DNA of 45,636 nucleotides from Pseudomonas atagonensis. GTDB taxonomy: Bacteria > Pseudomonadota > Gammaproteobacteria > Pseudomonadales > Pseudomonadaceae. The position numbers were made by a program, and so were the translations under genes. The notes under the pieces are model-generated. The model was not told the DNA's origin and made no database searches. It saw only the letters and a program-made list of their open reading frames with translations. Shown here one piece after another: positions 37,863-45,500 of the stretch (positions within the stretch are counted from its first letter, which is position 1; every line of letters begins with the position of its first letter). The DNA lies in assembly GCF_011369485.1 (NCBI RefSeq), contig NZ_VXCA01000019.1, forward strand, positions 1 to 45,636. Direction: 5' to 3'.

Positions 37863-38270
37863 GTGTCCAATGTCGTTGCCGATCATCTGGTTTTGCTCGA
37901 CCACCTGCGCAGTATCCTGGTCGCCGTAGGTGAGGCCGATCAGGTTCCCGAAGAAAGCCATGCCTTGTTCCTGGAGCGCTTTGACGAACTGCTGGCGTCG
38001 CTGCCGATCGAACCCATCGAAAGCCAATACCTGGGCCAGGACATCCTGACTCAAGTGATTACCCGCTATCCGCAAATTGCTCACCTGATCCCGCGGGATC
38101 TGCTGTGGTTCTTCGCTGGCGACTGCCTGCATTACCTGTCTGATGAAGAAATCGACATGTATCAGGCGCTGGAAGAACGCCGCTACGAAGCCGAACAGAA
38201 CGATGAGCCGTTCGACTGGAATCAGGAAAAACAACTGCTGGCGATGTCCGCTCAGGACAGCAAGCACTGA
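37863..38270 (+). CDS. Conserved pseudomonad protein (PA2817-like)
   Basis: A 135-residue acidic soluble protein, helical by composition, with no known catalytic motif. It has no signal peptide or membrane segment. Conserved-looking patches are RYPQIAHLIPRDLLWFFAGDCLHYLSDEEI and the tail FDWNQEKQLLAM. It matches my memory of a Pseudomonas family named after PA2817, also near the fadE gene there; no function is known to me. The start is the GTG at 37863, with GAGGA eight bases upstream. A strong terminator follows. Confidence 0.75.
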   Translation: MSNVVADHLVLLDHLRSILVAVGEADQVPEESHALFLERFDELLASLPIEPIESQYLGQDILTQVITRYPQIAHLIPRDLLWFFAGDCLHYLSDEEIDMYQALEERRYEAEQNDEPFDWNQEKQLLAMSAQDSKH

Positions 38271-38286
38271 TTTTCAAGCGCTCATG

Positions 38287-38322
38287 AAAAGGCCCGCATG
38301 GTTGTCCATGCGGGCCTTTTTT
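38287..38322 (+). terminator. Terminator after the PA2817-like gene
   Basis: A 15-bp perfect stem (38287-38301 with 38306-38320), TTGT loop and a T6 tail. It stands between this gene and the converging LysR gene, and may end both. Confidence 0.92.
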
Positions 38323-38332
38323 ATTGGCGCGG

Positions 38333-39331
38333 TTAAAGCAGCCCTTCGCTCTCGGGCAATTCATAGGCCATCGCGGCGTTGCTCGCCTCGACTGACTTTC
38401 CCGGTTTGCTCAGGGTCGGCTCTTTCTCCAGGCACTCCACCAGATAATCGATAAACACCCGCAACTTCGGCGGCAGGTAGCGCGTTGGCGAATGCAGCAG
38501 CCAAAGCCCGCCGTGGTAGGACGCGAGGAATGTCCAGTCCGGTAACACCTGCACCACCAATTTCTGCTCCAGAGCATACCGCGCGGTGAAATACGGCAGG
38601 CTGCCGATACCGATGTGCTGCAACACCGCGCCCAGGCGCACGCCGGTATGGTTGGCGGCATATCGACCTCGCACGCCGACCGTCACCGCTTTGCTGCCTT
38701 TCTTGAATTTCCAGCGCGCATCGCTCGGGGTTTCGCCCAGATAAATACAGCCGTGATTGAGCAAATCATGTGGATGCGCCGGCGTGCCGTGTTCGGCCAG
38801 GTATTGCGGGGTGGCACAGAGCAGATGATCGATGGTCAGCAATTGCCGACCGACCAGTCCGGCAGGCGGCCGCTCGGTGATGCGAATCGCCAGATCGACG
38901 TGATCGTCGATCAGATCGACTTGTCGATCTTCCAGCAGCAGCTCGACATCGACTTTGGGATAACGGCGCAAAAATTCCGGCATATGCGGATGAATCACAA
39001 AGCGCCCCACCGCTTTCGGCACGCTGACCCGCACCAGGCCTTCCGCTTCATGGGTGAACTGGCCGCTGATTTCCATCACTGACTTGGCGGCGCTGACCAT
39101 TTCCTGACAGCGCTTGAACACCTCCTCGCCACCATCGCTCAGGCGCAATTTGCGCGTGGTGCGCTGCAACAATCGCGTGGCCAGCGCTTTTTCCAGACGG
39201 GAAATGCTGCGACTGACCGCCGAGGGTGAAGAGCCCAATTGACGCGCGGCTTCGGAGAAGCTGCCGGTCTCGACGACCTTGACGAAGATTGCCATTTCAC
39301 CGAGCAGCGGCAGCGGGAGATTGATGCTCAC
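38333..39331 (-). CDS. LysR family transcriptional regulator
   Basis: A 332-residue DNA-binding regulator. The winged helix at about residues 10-70 has FVKVVETGSFSEAARQLGSSPSAVSRSISRLEKAL; the rest is the periplasmic-binding-like effector domain. It is close in pattern to the large CrgA/AaeR-like group. It diverges from the AlaX-oxygenase-LysE operon across 90 bases and most likely controls it. The start is the GTG at 39331, about ten bases after AAGGA; a TTG three codons earlier is too near that site. The effector is unknown. Confidence 0.87.
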   Translation of the reverse strand: MSINLPLPLLGEMAIFVKVVETGSFSEAARQLGSSPSAVSRSISRLEKALATRLLQRTTRKLRLSDGGEEVFKRCQEMVSAAKSVMEISGQFTHEAEGLVRVSVPKAVGRFVIHPHMPEFLRRYPKVDVELLLEDRQVDLIDDHVDLAIRITERPPAGLVGRQLLTIDHLLCATPQYLAEHGTPAHPHDLLNHGCIYLGETPSDARWKFKKGSKAVTVGVRGRYAANHTGVRLGAVLQHIGIGSLPYFTARYALEQKLVVQVLPDWTFLASYHGGLWLLHSPTRYLPPKLRVFIDYLVECLEKEPTLSKPGKSVEASNAAMAYELPESEGLL

Positions 39332-39361
39332 AGCGCACAAGTCCTTTGATGTTTGAACGGA

Positions 39362-39390
39362 TTATCACGTTATTGCACGATTCATATAAT
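39362..39390 (+). promoter_or_regulatory. Promoter of the AlaX-oxygenase-LysE operon
   Basis: TTATCA (39362-39367) and a perfect TATAAT (39385-39390) are 17 bases apart. The start site should be near 39397, 25 bases before the AlaX gene. An inverted repeat TTATT/AATAA spans the -10 region, a possible LysR-type site. AAGGG lies before the ATG. Confidence 0.65.
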
Positions 39391-39421
39391 AAAAACAGAA
39401 ACTTTAATAAGGGCATGGAAT

Positions 39422-40048
39422 ATGACGCTTCGCCTCTTTTTCCATAGTGATGACCTCAAGGCTAATGTGGAAGTCCTCGACTGCACGCCCCAAGAGCACG
39501 AGTTTGCCGTGGTGCTGCGCGCCACGCTGTTTCATCCACAAGGTGGCGGCCAGCCCTGCGATACCGGCTGGATCGGCGAAAGTCAGGTGCTGCGCGTCGT
39601 GCAGGAACCCGAACGGATCGTTCATTTCGTCGACCGCCCGGTGCCACTCGGCATGACCTGTATTCGCGTCGACGAACAACGTCGTTGCTTCAACACCCGC
39701 ATGCATTCAGCCGGCCACCTGATCGGGCACTTCGTGCAAGCCATGGGCTGGACGCCGATCAAGGCGCACCACTGGCCCGACGAGGGTCGTGTGCAATTCA
39801 AGCCGGGGGATGCCGCGCAGGAAATCGACGCTGACACGGTTCAACACGGCATCAACCAGTGGATCGAGCACGATCTGCCACGTCTTACCTCGTTGCGCGA
39901 AGGCGCGCGGGAAATCGGTTTCGGTGAACTCCCGGCCTATGGCTGTGGTGGCACCCATGTACGCAGCCTGAAGGATCTGGGCACAGTCATGATCGCGTCC
40001 CTTTCGCAGAAGAAGGGCACGTTGTCCGTCCACTACAGCGTGGATTGA
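39422..40048 (+). CDS. AlaX-like alanyl-tRNA editing hydrolase
   Basis: A 208-residue free-standing homolog of the AlaRS editing domain, which removes wrong amino acids (Ser, Gly) from tRNA-Ala in trans. It has the N-terminal HPQGGGQPCDTG (38-49), the zinc ligands His95 and His99 in HSAGH, and Cys175 and His179 in CGGTH: all four expected metal-binding residues are present. Length is between the small and medium AlaX types. The start is the ATG at 39422 (an AAGGG/GGA site precedes it); earlier codons lack family similarity. It is first of three genes with an oxygenase and an exporter, which is an unusual context for a tRNA quality-control enzyme. Confidence 0.88.
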   Translation: MTLRLFFHSDDLKANVEVLDCTPQEHEFAVVLRATLFHPQGGGQPCDTGWIGESQVLRVVQEPERIVHFVDRPVPLGMTCIRVDEQRRCFNTRMHSAGHLIGHFVQAMGWTPIKAHHWPDEGRVQFKPGDAAQEIDADTVQHGINQWIEHDLPRLTSLREGAREIGFGELPAYGCGGTHVRSLKDLGTVMIASLSQKKGTLSVHYSVD

Positions 40049-40122
40049 GCATTTCGGACGCTGCCTCGCGCGGCGTCCGGCGCCGGGGAACCGCACTCGC
40101 AGGTTCCGTTGACTATCGATAG

Positions 40123-40908
40123 ATGGACCTAAATAACATGATGCTAGACGTCGAGCGTCTCGATGAGACGTGCATAAAAAAACTGGCCAACGAAGAAGTC
40201 CTCGCCCTCCGCGTCAGAGGCTTTTTGCCCGAACCGCTGGCGATCCAGATTGGCGACAAGATTCTCGCTCCAGGCTTTGAGGGCTACATCAACGCGCCCA
40301 GTATCGGGCGTATCGGCATGGCGTTTTACGAGGCGGAGAACCAGCCGTTGCTGATCGAGGATTATTTCGAACGCGCCACCAGCAACATTGCCGAATTGCG
40401 CAATCGCTGTGCGCCCTACTCCTCGCCGATCGACACCTTGCGCTGCATGCTCGATGAATCCTGGCCGGCCGGTGCACACCTGGAAAACCTCTACGGCCGC
40501 AAAATGTACGTCGGCCTGTCACGCGTGGTGAAACCGGGGGTGTGCTTCCTCGCCCATCACGACATTTTCGCCAAGGACGCGCCAGACAGTTTTCAGGCGC
40601 GCAGCCTGGAGGCGCAGTTCGCCTGCAACGTGTACCTGAACATGCCGACCGAGGGCGGCGCGTTGCAGATGTGGGACGACGATATTTCCCCGGATCAGTT
40701 CGACGAGATGCGTGGCGACAGCTATGGCATCGACCCGGCGTTGCTTGGCCCGCCAACCCTCGAAGTACGGCCGCAACCTGGCGATTTCATCATGTTCAAT
40801 TCGCGCTGCATGCATTCGGTGACCCCGGGTGTGGCGGATCCGCGCTTGAGCCTTTCGTTCTTTGTCGGCTATCGCGGCAATGCTTCACCCCTGACTTTCT
40901 GGAGCTGA
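40123..40908 (+). CDS. 2OG-Fe(II) oxygenase
   Basis: A 261-residue non-haem iron oxygenase. The facial triad is His145-x-Asp147 (AHHDIF) and His231 (MHSVTPG), with Arg241 ten residues later for 2-oxoglutarate binding, the standard cupin-fold arrangement. The Asp ligand argues for a hydroxylase over a halogenase. There is no signal peptide. Genes for AlaX and a LysE/RhtB exporter flank it, so a free amino acid is the likeliest substrate; this is inference. An ATG at 40138 (residue 6) is an alternative start; neither has a good ribosome-binding site. The 74-base gap after AlaX holds a 7-bp hairpin (40055-40079). Confidence 0.85.
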   Translation: MDLNNMMLDVERLDETCIKKLANEEVLALRVRGFLPEPLAIQIGDKILAPGFEGYINAPSIGRIGMAFYEAENQPLLIEDYFERATSNIAELRNRCAPYSSPIDTLRCMLDESWPAGAHLENLYGRKMYVGLSRVVKPGVCFLAHHDIFAKDAPDSFQARSLEAQFACNVYLNMPTEGGALQMWDDDISPDQFDEMRGDSYGIDPALLGPPTLEVRPQPGDFIMFNSRCMHSVTPGVADPRLSLSFFVGYRGNASPLTFWS

Positions 40909-40909
40909 G

Positions 40910-41548
40910 ATGTATTCGAATTACCTGGGCGAATTTCTGGCGCTGGCCACCATCCATTTTCTCGCCGTCGTCGCTCCCGGCCCGGACTTCGCCGTGACCA
41001 TTCGCCAGAGCGTGCGCTTTGGCCGATGGGTGGGAATCTGCACGGCGCTGGGCATTGGCGCGGGGATTTCCGTGCACGTTCTCTACACGTTGCTCGGCGT
41101 CGGCGCATTGATGCACACCACGCCGTGGCTGCTGACAGTAGCCAAAGTGGTCGGCGGCGCCTACATCCTTTACCTCGGGGTCTGCCTGATTCGCAGCAAA
41201 CCGAAGTCGACACTTGAAGGCGAAAAAACCGTCGACGAACCACTGGTCGAGCAAACCCTGTTCAAAGCGTTCAGTACCGGTTTTCTGACCAATGCCACCA
41301 ACCCGAAAGCGACGCTGTTTTTCCTGGCGATTTTCACCACAATCATCAGCGCCAACACACCGCTGCACATTCAGGCGCTGTACGGCGTGTGGATGTGCGC
41401 CGTGAACGCACTGTGGTTCGTGATCGTTGCGCTGTTTTTCTCCAGCAACAAAGTGCGCCTGTTGTTCATGCGCATGGGGCACTGGTTCGAACGCAGCATG
41501 GGTGTGATCCTGATTCTGTTCGCCGGCCGCTTGATGTTGTCGATGTAA
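40910..41548 (+). CDS. LysE/RhtB family amino acid exporter
   Basis: A 212-residue inner-membrane protein with about six helices. It shows the family's start (FLALATIHFLAVVAPGPDFAVTIRQSV), including the conserved PGPD, then GIGAGISVHVLYTLLGVGAL and the NPKATLFFLAIFTT motif. Members export lysine, homoserine, threonine or related amino acids. Its ATG lies one base after the oxygenase stop with GGAG in that gene's end, so the two are translated as a pair. A product of the oxygenase is an obvious candidate cargo. Confidence 0.9.
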   Translation: MYSNYLGEFLALATIHFLAVVAPGPDFAVTIRQSVRFGRWVGICTALGIGAGISVHVLYTLLGVGALMHTTPWLLTVAKVVGGAYILYLGVCLIRSKPKSTLEGEKTVDEPLVEQTLFKAFSTGFLTNATNPKATLFFLAIFTTIISANTPLHIQALYGVWMCAVNALWFVIVALFFSSNKVRLLFMRMGHWFERSMGVILILFAGRLMLSM

Positions 41549-41557
41549 CCCGCATAA

Positions 41558-41588
41558 AAAAGTCCCGGCATACCCTGCCGGGACTTTT
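41558..41588 (+). terminator. Terminator of the AlaX-oxygenase-LysE operon
   Basis: AAAAGTCCCGGCA (41558-41570) pairs with TGCCGGGACTTTT (41576-41588) over a 5-base loop. It lies nine bases after the exporter stop, setting the operon to three genes. Confidence 0.9.
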
Positions 41589-41734
41589 CATTTGTGCGCC
41601 TCTTTTGCGTTTCTGTGCGACAGATCAAGTTTCAAGACTCCCTTGGCACTCCCTCGGGGTGTTAGTTTGCAAAACGTTTCTGACACATCCGACAGAAACT
41701 TCTTATCAACTGCCTGCCAAGGAATGCCTCCGTA

Positions 41735-43474
41735 ATGGACTTCTCCCTCAAGCAACTGGCCGCCGCTACCCTGATGCTGGCCAGCCTCGCGTCGTTTACC
41801 ACAGCCGCTCAAGCGAACATCACGCCACAACAGAGCGCGGTCATCCTGAAATCCTTCGACGACAAAAGCGTCACGGATTTTCGCGAGTTTCTGGGCAGCC
41901 TAGCCAAGAGCGACATCGCCAAAAGCGATAATCTCGGCCCGGCCATCAGCGCTTTTCTCGACAACAAAACCCTGACTGCCGAACAGCAGAACGAAATCCA
42001 TCGCCTGCTGGGCCTCTACACCCGCGTCAAGTACGGCAAAGCCGCACTGGAAACCCTGCGCGAACTGGTCGAAATTCCGACGTTCCGCAAAGAGGGCGTC
42101 GCCCAGCACGACAATCCGGAATTCATCAAGATTGCCGACAAGATCAAAAGCCTTGCCGAATCTTTCAATCTGAACTTCCGCAACGTCGATAACCGCGTCT
42201 ACGAAATCTCCCTCGAAGGCAAAGGCGATGAAGTCGTAGGCATTCACGCCCACGCCGACGTGGTGCCGGTAACGCCGGAAAACTGGGTGCTCAAGGACGG
42301 CACCAAACTCGACCCATTCAAAGTCACCCTGATCGGCGACCGCATGTACGGTCGCGGCACCGAGGACGACAAGAACGGCATCGTCGTCGCGATGTATGCG
42401 ATGAAAGTGATCAAGGAGGAAAAACTGCCGCTGGCACGTAACTTCAAGCTGCTGGTCGATACCACCGAAGAAACCACTGGCGACGCAATTCCTTACTACT
42501 TCGAACACAACCCGACGCCGGCCTACAACATGGCGCTGGATGGTGGTTACCCGGTTGTGATTGCCGAAAAAGGCTACGGCACCGTCATGGCCAACTTCGC
42601 CAAGCGCAAAGGTGAAGGCAAAGGTGCGGAAATCACTGCGATGACCGGCGGCCTGGCGACCAACCAGATTCCGTCGGTGTCTGTTGTCACGCTGGTGACC
42701 GACAAGCCTGCCGAACTGGCAGCCAGCCTGCAAAAGGCCGGCACGGCATACGCCAAAGCCAATGGTGGCGACTTCCAGGTTTCGGCGAAGGTTGACGGCA
42801 AGGACGTCAAACTGAGCGTCACTGGCGTTTCCGCGCATTCTTCCGAGCCGGAGTCCGGCGTTAACCCGGTGGCGCGCATGTTGGTGTTTATCAACAGTCT
42901 GGATGGCAAAGTCGCCCTCAAACACAACCAATTCACCGACGCAGCCCGCTACGCCGCCGACAACTGGGGCCTGGATTACCAAGGCAAGAAACTCGGCGTA
43001 GGCTTCAGCGACGCCTTCATGGGCCCGCTGACCACTTCGCTGACTTACGTTGGCGAGGACGACAAAGCCTTTAAACTGGCCGTCAACCTGCGCGTGCCTA
43101 AGGGCAAGTCGCCGGAGAAGCTCAAGGCTGAAATCGCCGACAAGCTTAGCGCCTGGACCAAGAAGACCCACGTCGCTGTAGCCTTCGACTATTCGATCGC
43201 CGAACCGATGTACCGCAATCCGGAAGGTGAGTGGGTCAAGGCACTGCTGGCGGTATCCACGGAAAACCTCGGCATGAAACACGAGTTCGGCACCTCTGCC
43301 GGTGCGACCTCGGTGCATGAACTGCCGAATGGCGTGCAATTTGGTCTGGCACGACCTGAAGTCAAATACACCGGGCATACCGATGGCGAGTTCAAGACCG
43401 TTGATCAGTTCATGCTGGATCTGCAGATCGTCACTGAAATGATGGGCCGTATCGGGCAGTTGCCGAAGCTCTGA
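41735..43474 (+). CDS. Secreted M20 family dipeptidase
   Basis: A 579-residue zinc peptidase, probably periplasmic. Residues 1-27 form a Sec signal peptide, with cleavage after AQA. The M20 metal site shows HAHADVVPV (His173, Asp175), then GRGTEDDKNG with the bridging Asp, and TTEETTGD with the catalytic Glu pair; later GVSAHSSEPESGVNP is the dimerisation-domain His. It resembles PepV/dipeptidase types more than ArgE/DapE. The likely job is release of amino acids from peptides outside the cytoplasm. It has its own terminator and AAGGA eleven bases before the ATG. Confidence 0.88.
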   Translation: MDFSLKQLAAATLMLASLASFTTAAQANITPQQSAVILKSFDDKSVTDFREFLGSLAKSDIAKSDNLGPAISAFLDNKTLTAEQQNEIHRLLGLYTRVKYGKAALETLRELVEIPTFRKEGVAQHDNPEFIKIADKIKSLAESFNLNFRNVDNRVYEISLEGKGDEVVGIHAHADVVPVTPENWVLKDGTKLDPFKVTLIGDRMYGRGTEDDKNGIVVAMYAMKVIKEEKLPLARNFKLLVDTTEETTGDAIPYYFEHNPTPAYNMALDGGYPVVIAEKGYGTVMANFAKRKGEGKGAEITAMTGGLATNQIPSVSVVTLVTDKPAELAASLQKAGTAYAKANGGDFQVSAKVDGKDVKLSVTGVSAHSSEPESGVNPVARMLVFINSLDGKVALKHNQFTDAARYAADNWGLDYQGKKLGVGFSDAFMGPLTTSLTYVGEDDKAFKLAVNLRVPKGKSPEKLKAEIADKLSAWTKKTHVAVAFDYSIAEPMYRNPEGEWVKALLAVSTENLGMKHEFGTSAGATSVHELPNGVQFGLARPEVKYTGHTDGEFKTVDQFMLDLQIVTEMMGRIGQLPKL

Positions 43475-43523
43475 CAACTCGATGGGCCGCCCAACAGCGG
43501 TCCATCATTGTTCAGGCAGAAAG

Positions 43524-43549
43524 AAGGACCTCCTCGGAGGTCCTTTTTT
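43524..43549 (+). terminator. Terminator of the dipeptidase gene
   Basis: AAGGACCTCC (43524-43533) pairs with GGAGGTCCTT (43536-43545), followed by T6. It lies 50 bases after the stop codon. Confidence 0.88.
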
Positions 43550-43570
43550 CATCGACGAATCACGCACAAA

Positions 43571-43604
43571 CAAAAACGCCGATCATCACTGATCGGCGTT
43601 TTTG
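43571..43604. terminator. Terminator of the tRNA operon
   Basis: A 15-bp perfect stem (43571-43585 with 43590-43604) lies six bases after the last tRNA-Gly on the minus strand; its A/T-rich ends give a T-run in both directions. Confidence 0.85.
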
Positions 43605-43610
43605 TGAATT

Positions 43611-43686
<76 letters not shown>

Positions 43687-43688
43687 AA

Positions 43689-43764
43689 TGGCGTCCCCTA
43701 GGGGACTCGAACCCCTGTTACCGCCGTGAAAGGGCGGTGTCCTAGGCCACTAGACGAAGGGGAC
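43689..43764 (-). tRNA. tRNA-Glu(TTC), copy 1
   Basis: A 76-base tRNA with encoded CCA. Acceptor stem GTCCCCT/AGGGGAC, anticodon loop CTTTCAC (anticodon TTC), T-loop GTTCGAGTC. Two bases separate it from the tRNA-Gly copy that follows. Confidence 0.97.
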
Positions 43765-43785
43765 AGGCTACAACTTTCACTAATA

Positions 43786-43812
43786 AAAACGCCGCTCACT
43801 GAGCGGCGTTTT
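43786..43812 (-). terminator. Internal terminator between tRNA pairs 1 and 2
   Basis: AAAACGCCGCTCA (43786-43798) pairs with TGAGCGGCGTTTT (43800-43812). On the minus strand T5 follows tRNA-Gly copy 2, so part of the transcription may stop before pair 1. Confidence 0.75.
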
Positions 43813-43818
43813 CGAATT

Positions 43819-43894
<76 letters not shown>

Positions 43895-43897
43895 AAA

Positions 43898-43973
43898 TGG
43901 CGTCCCCTAGGGGACTCGAACCCCTGTTACCGCCGTGAAAGGGCGGTGTCCTAGGCCACTAGACGAAGGGGAC
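43898..43973 (-). tRNA. tRNA-Glu(TTC), copy 2
   Basis: The same 76-base sequence as copy 1, with anticodon TTC and encoded CCA; three bases from tRNA-Gly copy 2. Confidence 0.97.
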
Positions 43974-44077
43974 ACGCTACCCGGAACACATGGTGTGTGT
44001 TTCGGTGTCCAGATCCGCATCCGAAGACTGGGTTCTGGTTTCACTCAGCCCCGCCCGAAAGCAGTGCTGTTTAAAAT

Positions 44078-44153
<76 letters not shown>

Positions 44154-44155
44154 AT

Positions 44156-44231
44156 TGGCGTCCCCTAGGGGACTCGAACCCCTGTTACCGCCGTGAAAGG
44201 GCGGTGTCCTAGGCCACTAGACGAAGGGGAC
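44156..44231 (-). tRNA. tRNA-Glu(TTC), copy 3
   Basis: The same 76-base sequence as the other two copies. It is the first tRNA of the operon, about 55 bases after the predicted start site. Confidence 0.97.
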
Positions 44232-44292
44232 ACACTACAACATTCACTCCCTGCCGCGTTTCGCTGTGTGCTTTACGCTGCAAGTGGCGCGC

Positions 44293-44321
44293 ATTCTATG
44301 GATGGATTGAGAGGTCGTCAA
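44293..44321 (-). promoter_or_regulatory. Stringent-type promoter of the tRNA operon
   Basis: On the minus strand TTGACG (44316-44321) and TAGAAT (44293-44298) are 17 bases apart, followed by the G+C-only discriminator GCGCGCC (44286-44292), typical of stable-RNA promoters inhibited by ppGpp. An AT-rich stretch at about 44328-44350 lies where an UP element would be. Confidence 0.85.
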
Positions 44322-44602
44322 CCCCCAGATATAAATTTATTTAAATCAATGACTTCGACCTGCTTTACGCAGCCATTCGGGCATTTCCGTCGTCCAGCGA
44401 TTGACGCCTATATTCCGCCACTCGCCAAGACGTTATAGTCCACCGCACAGTGATGGCAATCTGCACATCAAGCGCCAGCATTCATATAAGCAGCACGCGG
44501 CCGATACAGATTGACCAGCCGATCCAACTCGTCGAGCGGCGCTAGGCGCCTAAATGCCCAGCCACTAAACTCGCATGCGAACCCTATAAAGAGGTCTTAC
44601 CG
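44322..44602. other. Intergenic region between the tRNA promoter and the following gene
   Basis: About 280 bases without a gene. The left part is AT-rich and serves as tRNA promoter upstream sequence. A TATAGT hexamer (44434-44439) is a possible -10 for the plus-strand gene at 44603, but no -35 fits well. No ORF, repeat or hairpin stands out. Confidence 0.5.
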
Positions 44603-45373
44603 GTGACACCACTCATGATCACCCTGCTCGTCGTAGCCGGGATCGCAATCCTGATCGCCATTGGCTACATGAACCATGTGGTGGAAAACAACAAACTGGA
44701 GAAGGCCCGCACCAAAGTAGAACTCAACGACCGCCTGCGCCGCTGCGGCGAACTGACCGAAACCTTCCCCGGCCAGTTCATGACCCCGGCCCTCAAACTG
44801 TTGCTGACCCGCCTGGAACTGAACGTCTGTCAGCGCCTGCTGAATCTGGAAAAAACCAGCGCGACGACCAAGGCACGCATCACTGAACTCAGCGCACTGG
44901 TCGCCCAGGGCGAATCGATCCCGGTCAACAACCCGCCGGCCCCGATCCTGACCGAAGCCAAAGCCAAAGACGTCCGCTTCCTGCTCGAAGCCCTCCACGG
45001 CCAGATCACCCGCGCCGCCCACGACGGCTTCCTGCCACCGAACGAAGCCAAACACTGGATCCGCGAAGTCCGCCATATCCTGGTCCTGCTGCACATCGAA
45101 TTCTTCAACAACCTCGGCCAGCAATCCCTCCAGCAAAACCAGCCCGGCCAGGCCCGCCTCGCCTTCGAACGCGGCGTGCAATACCTGCGCAAACAGCAAG
45201 ACCCGCAGGTCTACGCCGAACAACTGCAATACCTGGAAAAACTCCTCGCCCGCGCCAACGCCCAGGTCATGGACAAAATCGCCCCGGTCGAAGGCGAAGA
45301 AAACCAGCTTACTGCCGGCCTCAAAGATGTTGAGGCGGATGCGGACTGGAAGAAAAAAGTCATCTACGACTGA
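44603..45373 (+). CDS. Membrane-anchored conserved protein of unknown function
   Basis: A 256-residue protein with one N-terminal membrane helix (about residues 5-24) and a cytoplasmic or periplasmic helical part. No catalytic motif is seen. The helical stretch LLNLEKTSATTKARITELSALV and the pair-like GQARLAFERGVQYLRKQQDPQVYAEQLQYLEKLL suggest TPR-like or coiled helices. It looks like a conserved pseudomonad protein that I cannot name. The start is the GTG at 44603, eight bases after GAGG. A terminator lies 16 bases after the stop. Confidence 0.8.
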   Translation: MTPLMITLLVVAGIAILIAIGYMNHVVENNKLEKARTKVELNDRLRRCGELTETFPGQFMTPALKLLLTRLELNVCQRLLNLEKTSATTKARITELSALVAQGESIPVNNPPAPILTEAKAKDVRFLLEALHGQITRAAHDGFLPPNEAKHWIREVRHILVLLHIEFFNNLGQQSLQQNQPGQARLAFERGVQYLRKQQDPQVYAEQLQYLEKLLARANAQVMDKIAPVEGEENQLTAGLKDVEADADWKKKVIYD

Positions 45374-45388
45374 TTGCAGATGCTGAAG

Positions 45389-45414
45389 AAAAGCCACCGA
45401 AAGGTGGCTTTTTT
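45389..45414 (+). terminator. Terminator after the membrane-anchored protein gene
   Basis: AAAAGCCACC (45389-45398) pairs with GGTGGCTTTT (45403-45412) around a GAAA tetraloop, with T6 ending at 45414. Confidence 0.9.
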
Positions 45415-45459
45415 GTGGGGCAAAAATTTTCGCACAGCCCAGCAGAGAGCCGCAGCCCC

Positions 45460-45500
45460 AACCGGCCTCTTCGGGAGCAAGCCCCCTCCCACAGTTTGAG
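45460..45500. repeat. REP-like element
   Basis: The sequence CGGGAGCAAGCCCCCTCCCA (45471-45490) matches the pattern of fluorescent Pseudomonas REP cores (GGGAGCAAGC...CTCCCAC). It lies just after a terminator, the usual place for such repeats. The remaining 45500-45636 shows no gene; it ends in two copies of CTTGATC-like hexamer repeats cut by the window edge. Confidence 0.6.

Noticed and set aside
40123..40908. The oxygenase as an amino acid halogenase
   Set aside because: Halogenases of this fold replace the Asp ligand by Gly or Ala; here Asp147 is present, favouring hydroxylation.
41900..43477. 525-codon open frame opposite the dipeptidase gene
   Set aside because: Antisense shadow of a high-G+C gene; the plus strand has a signal peptide and complete M20 motifs.
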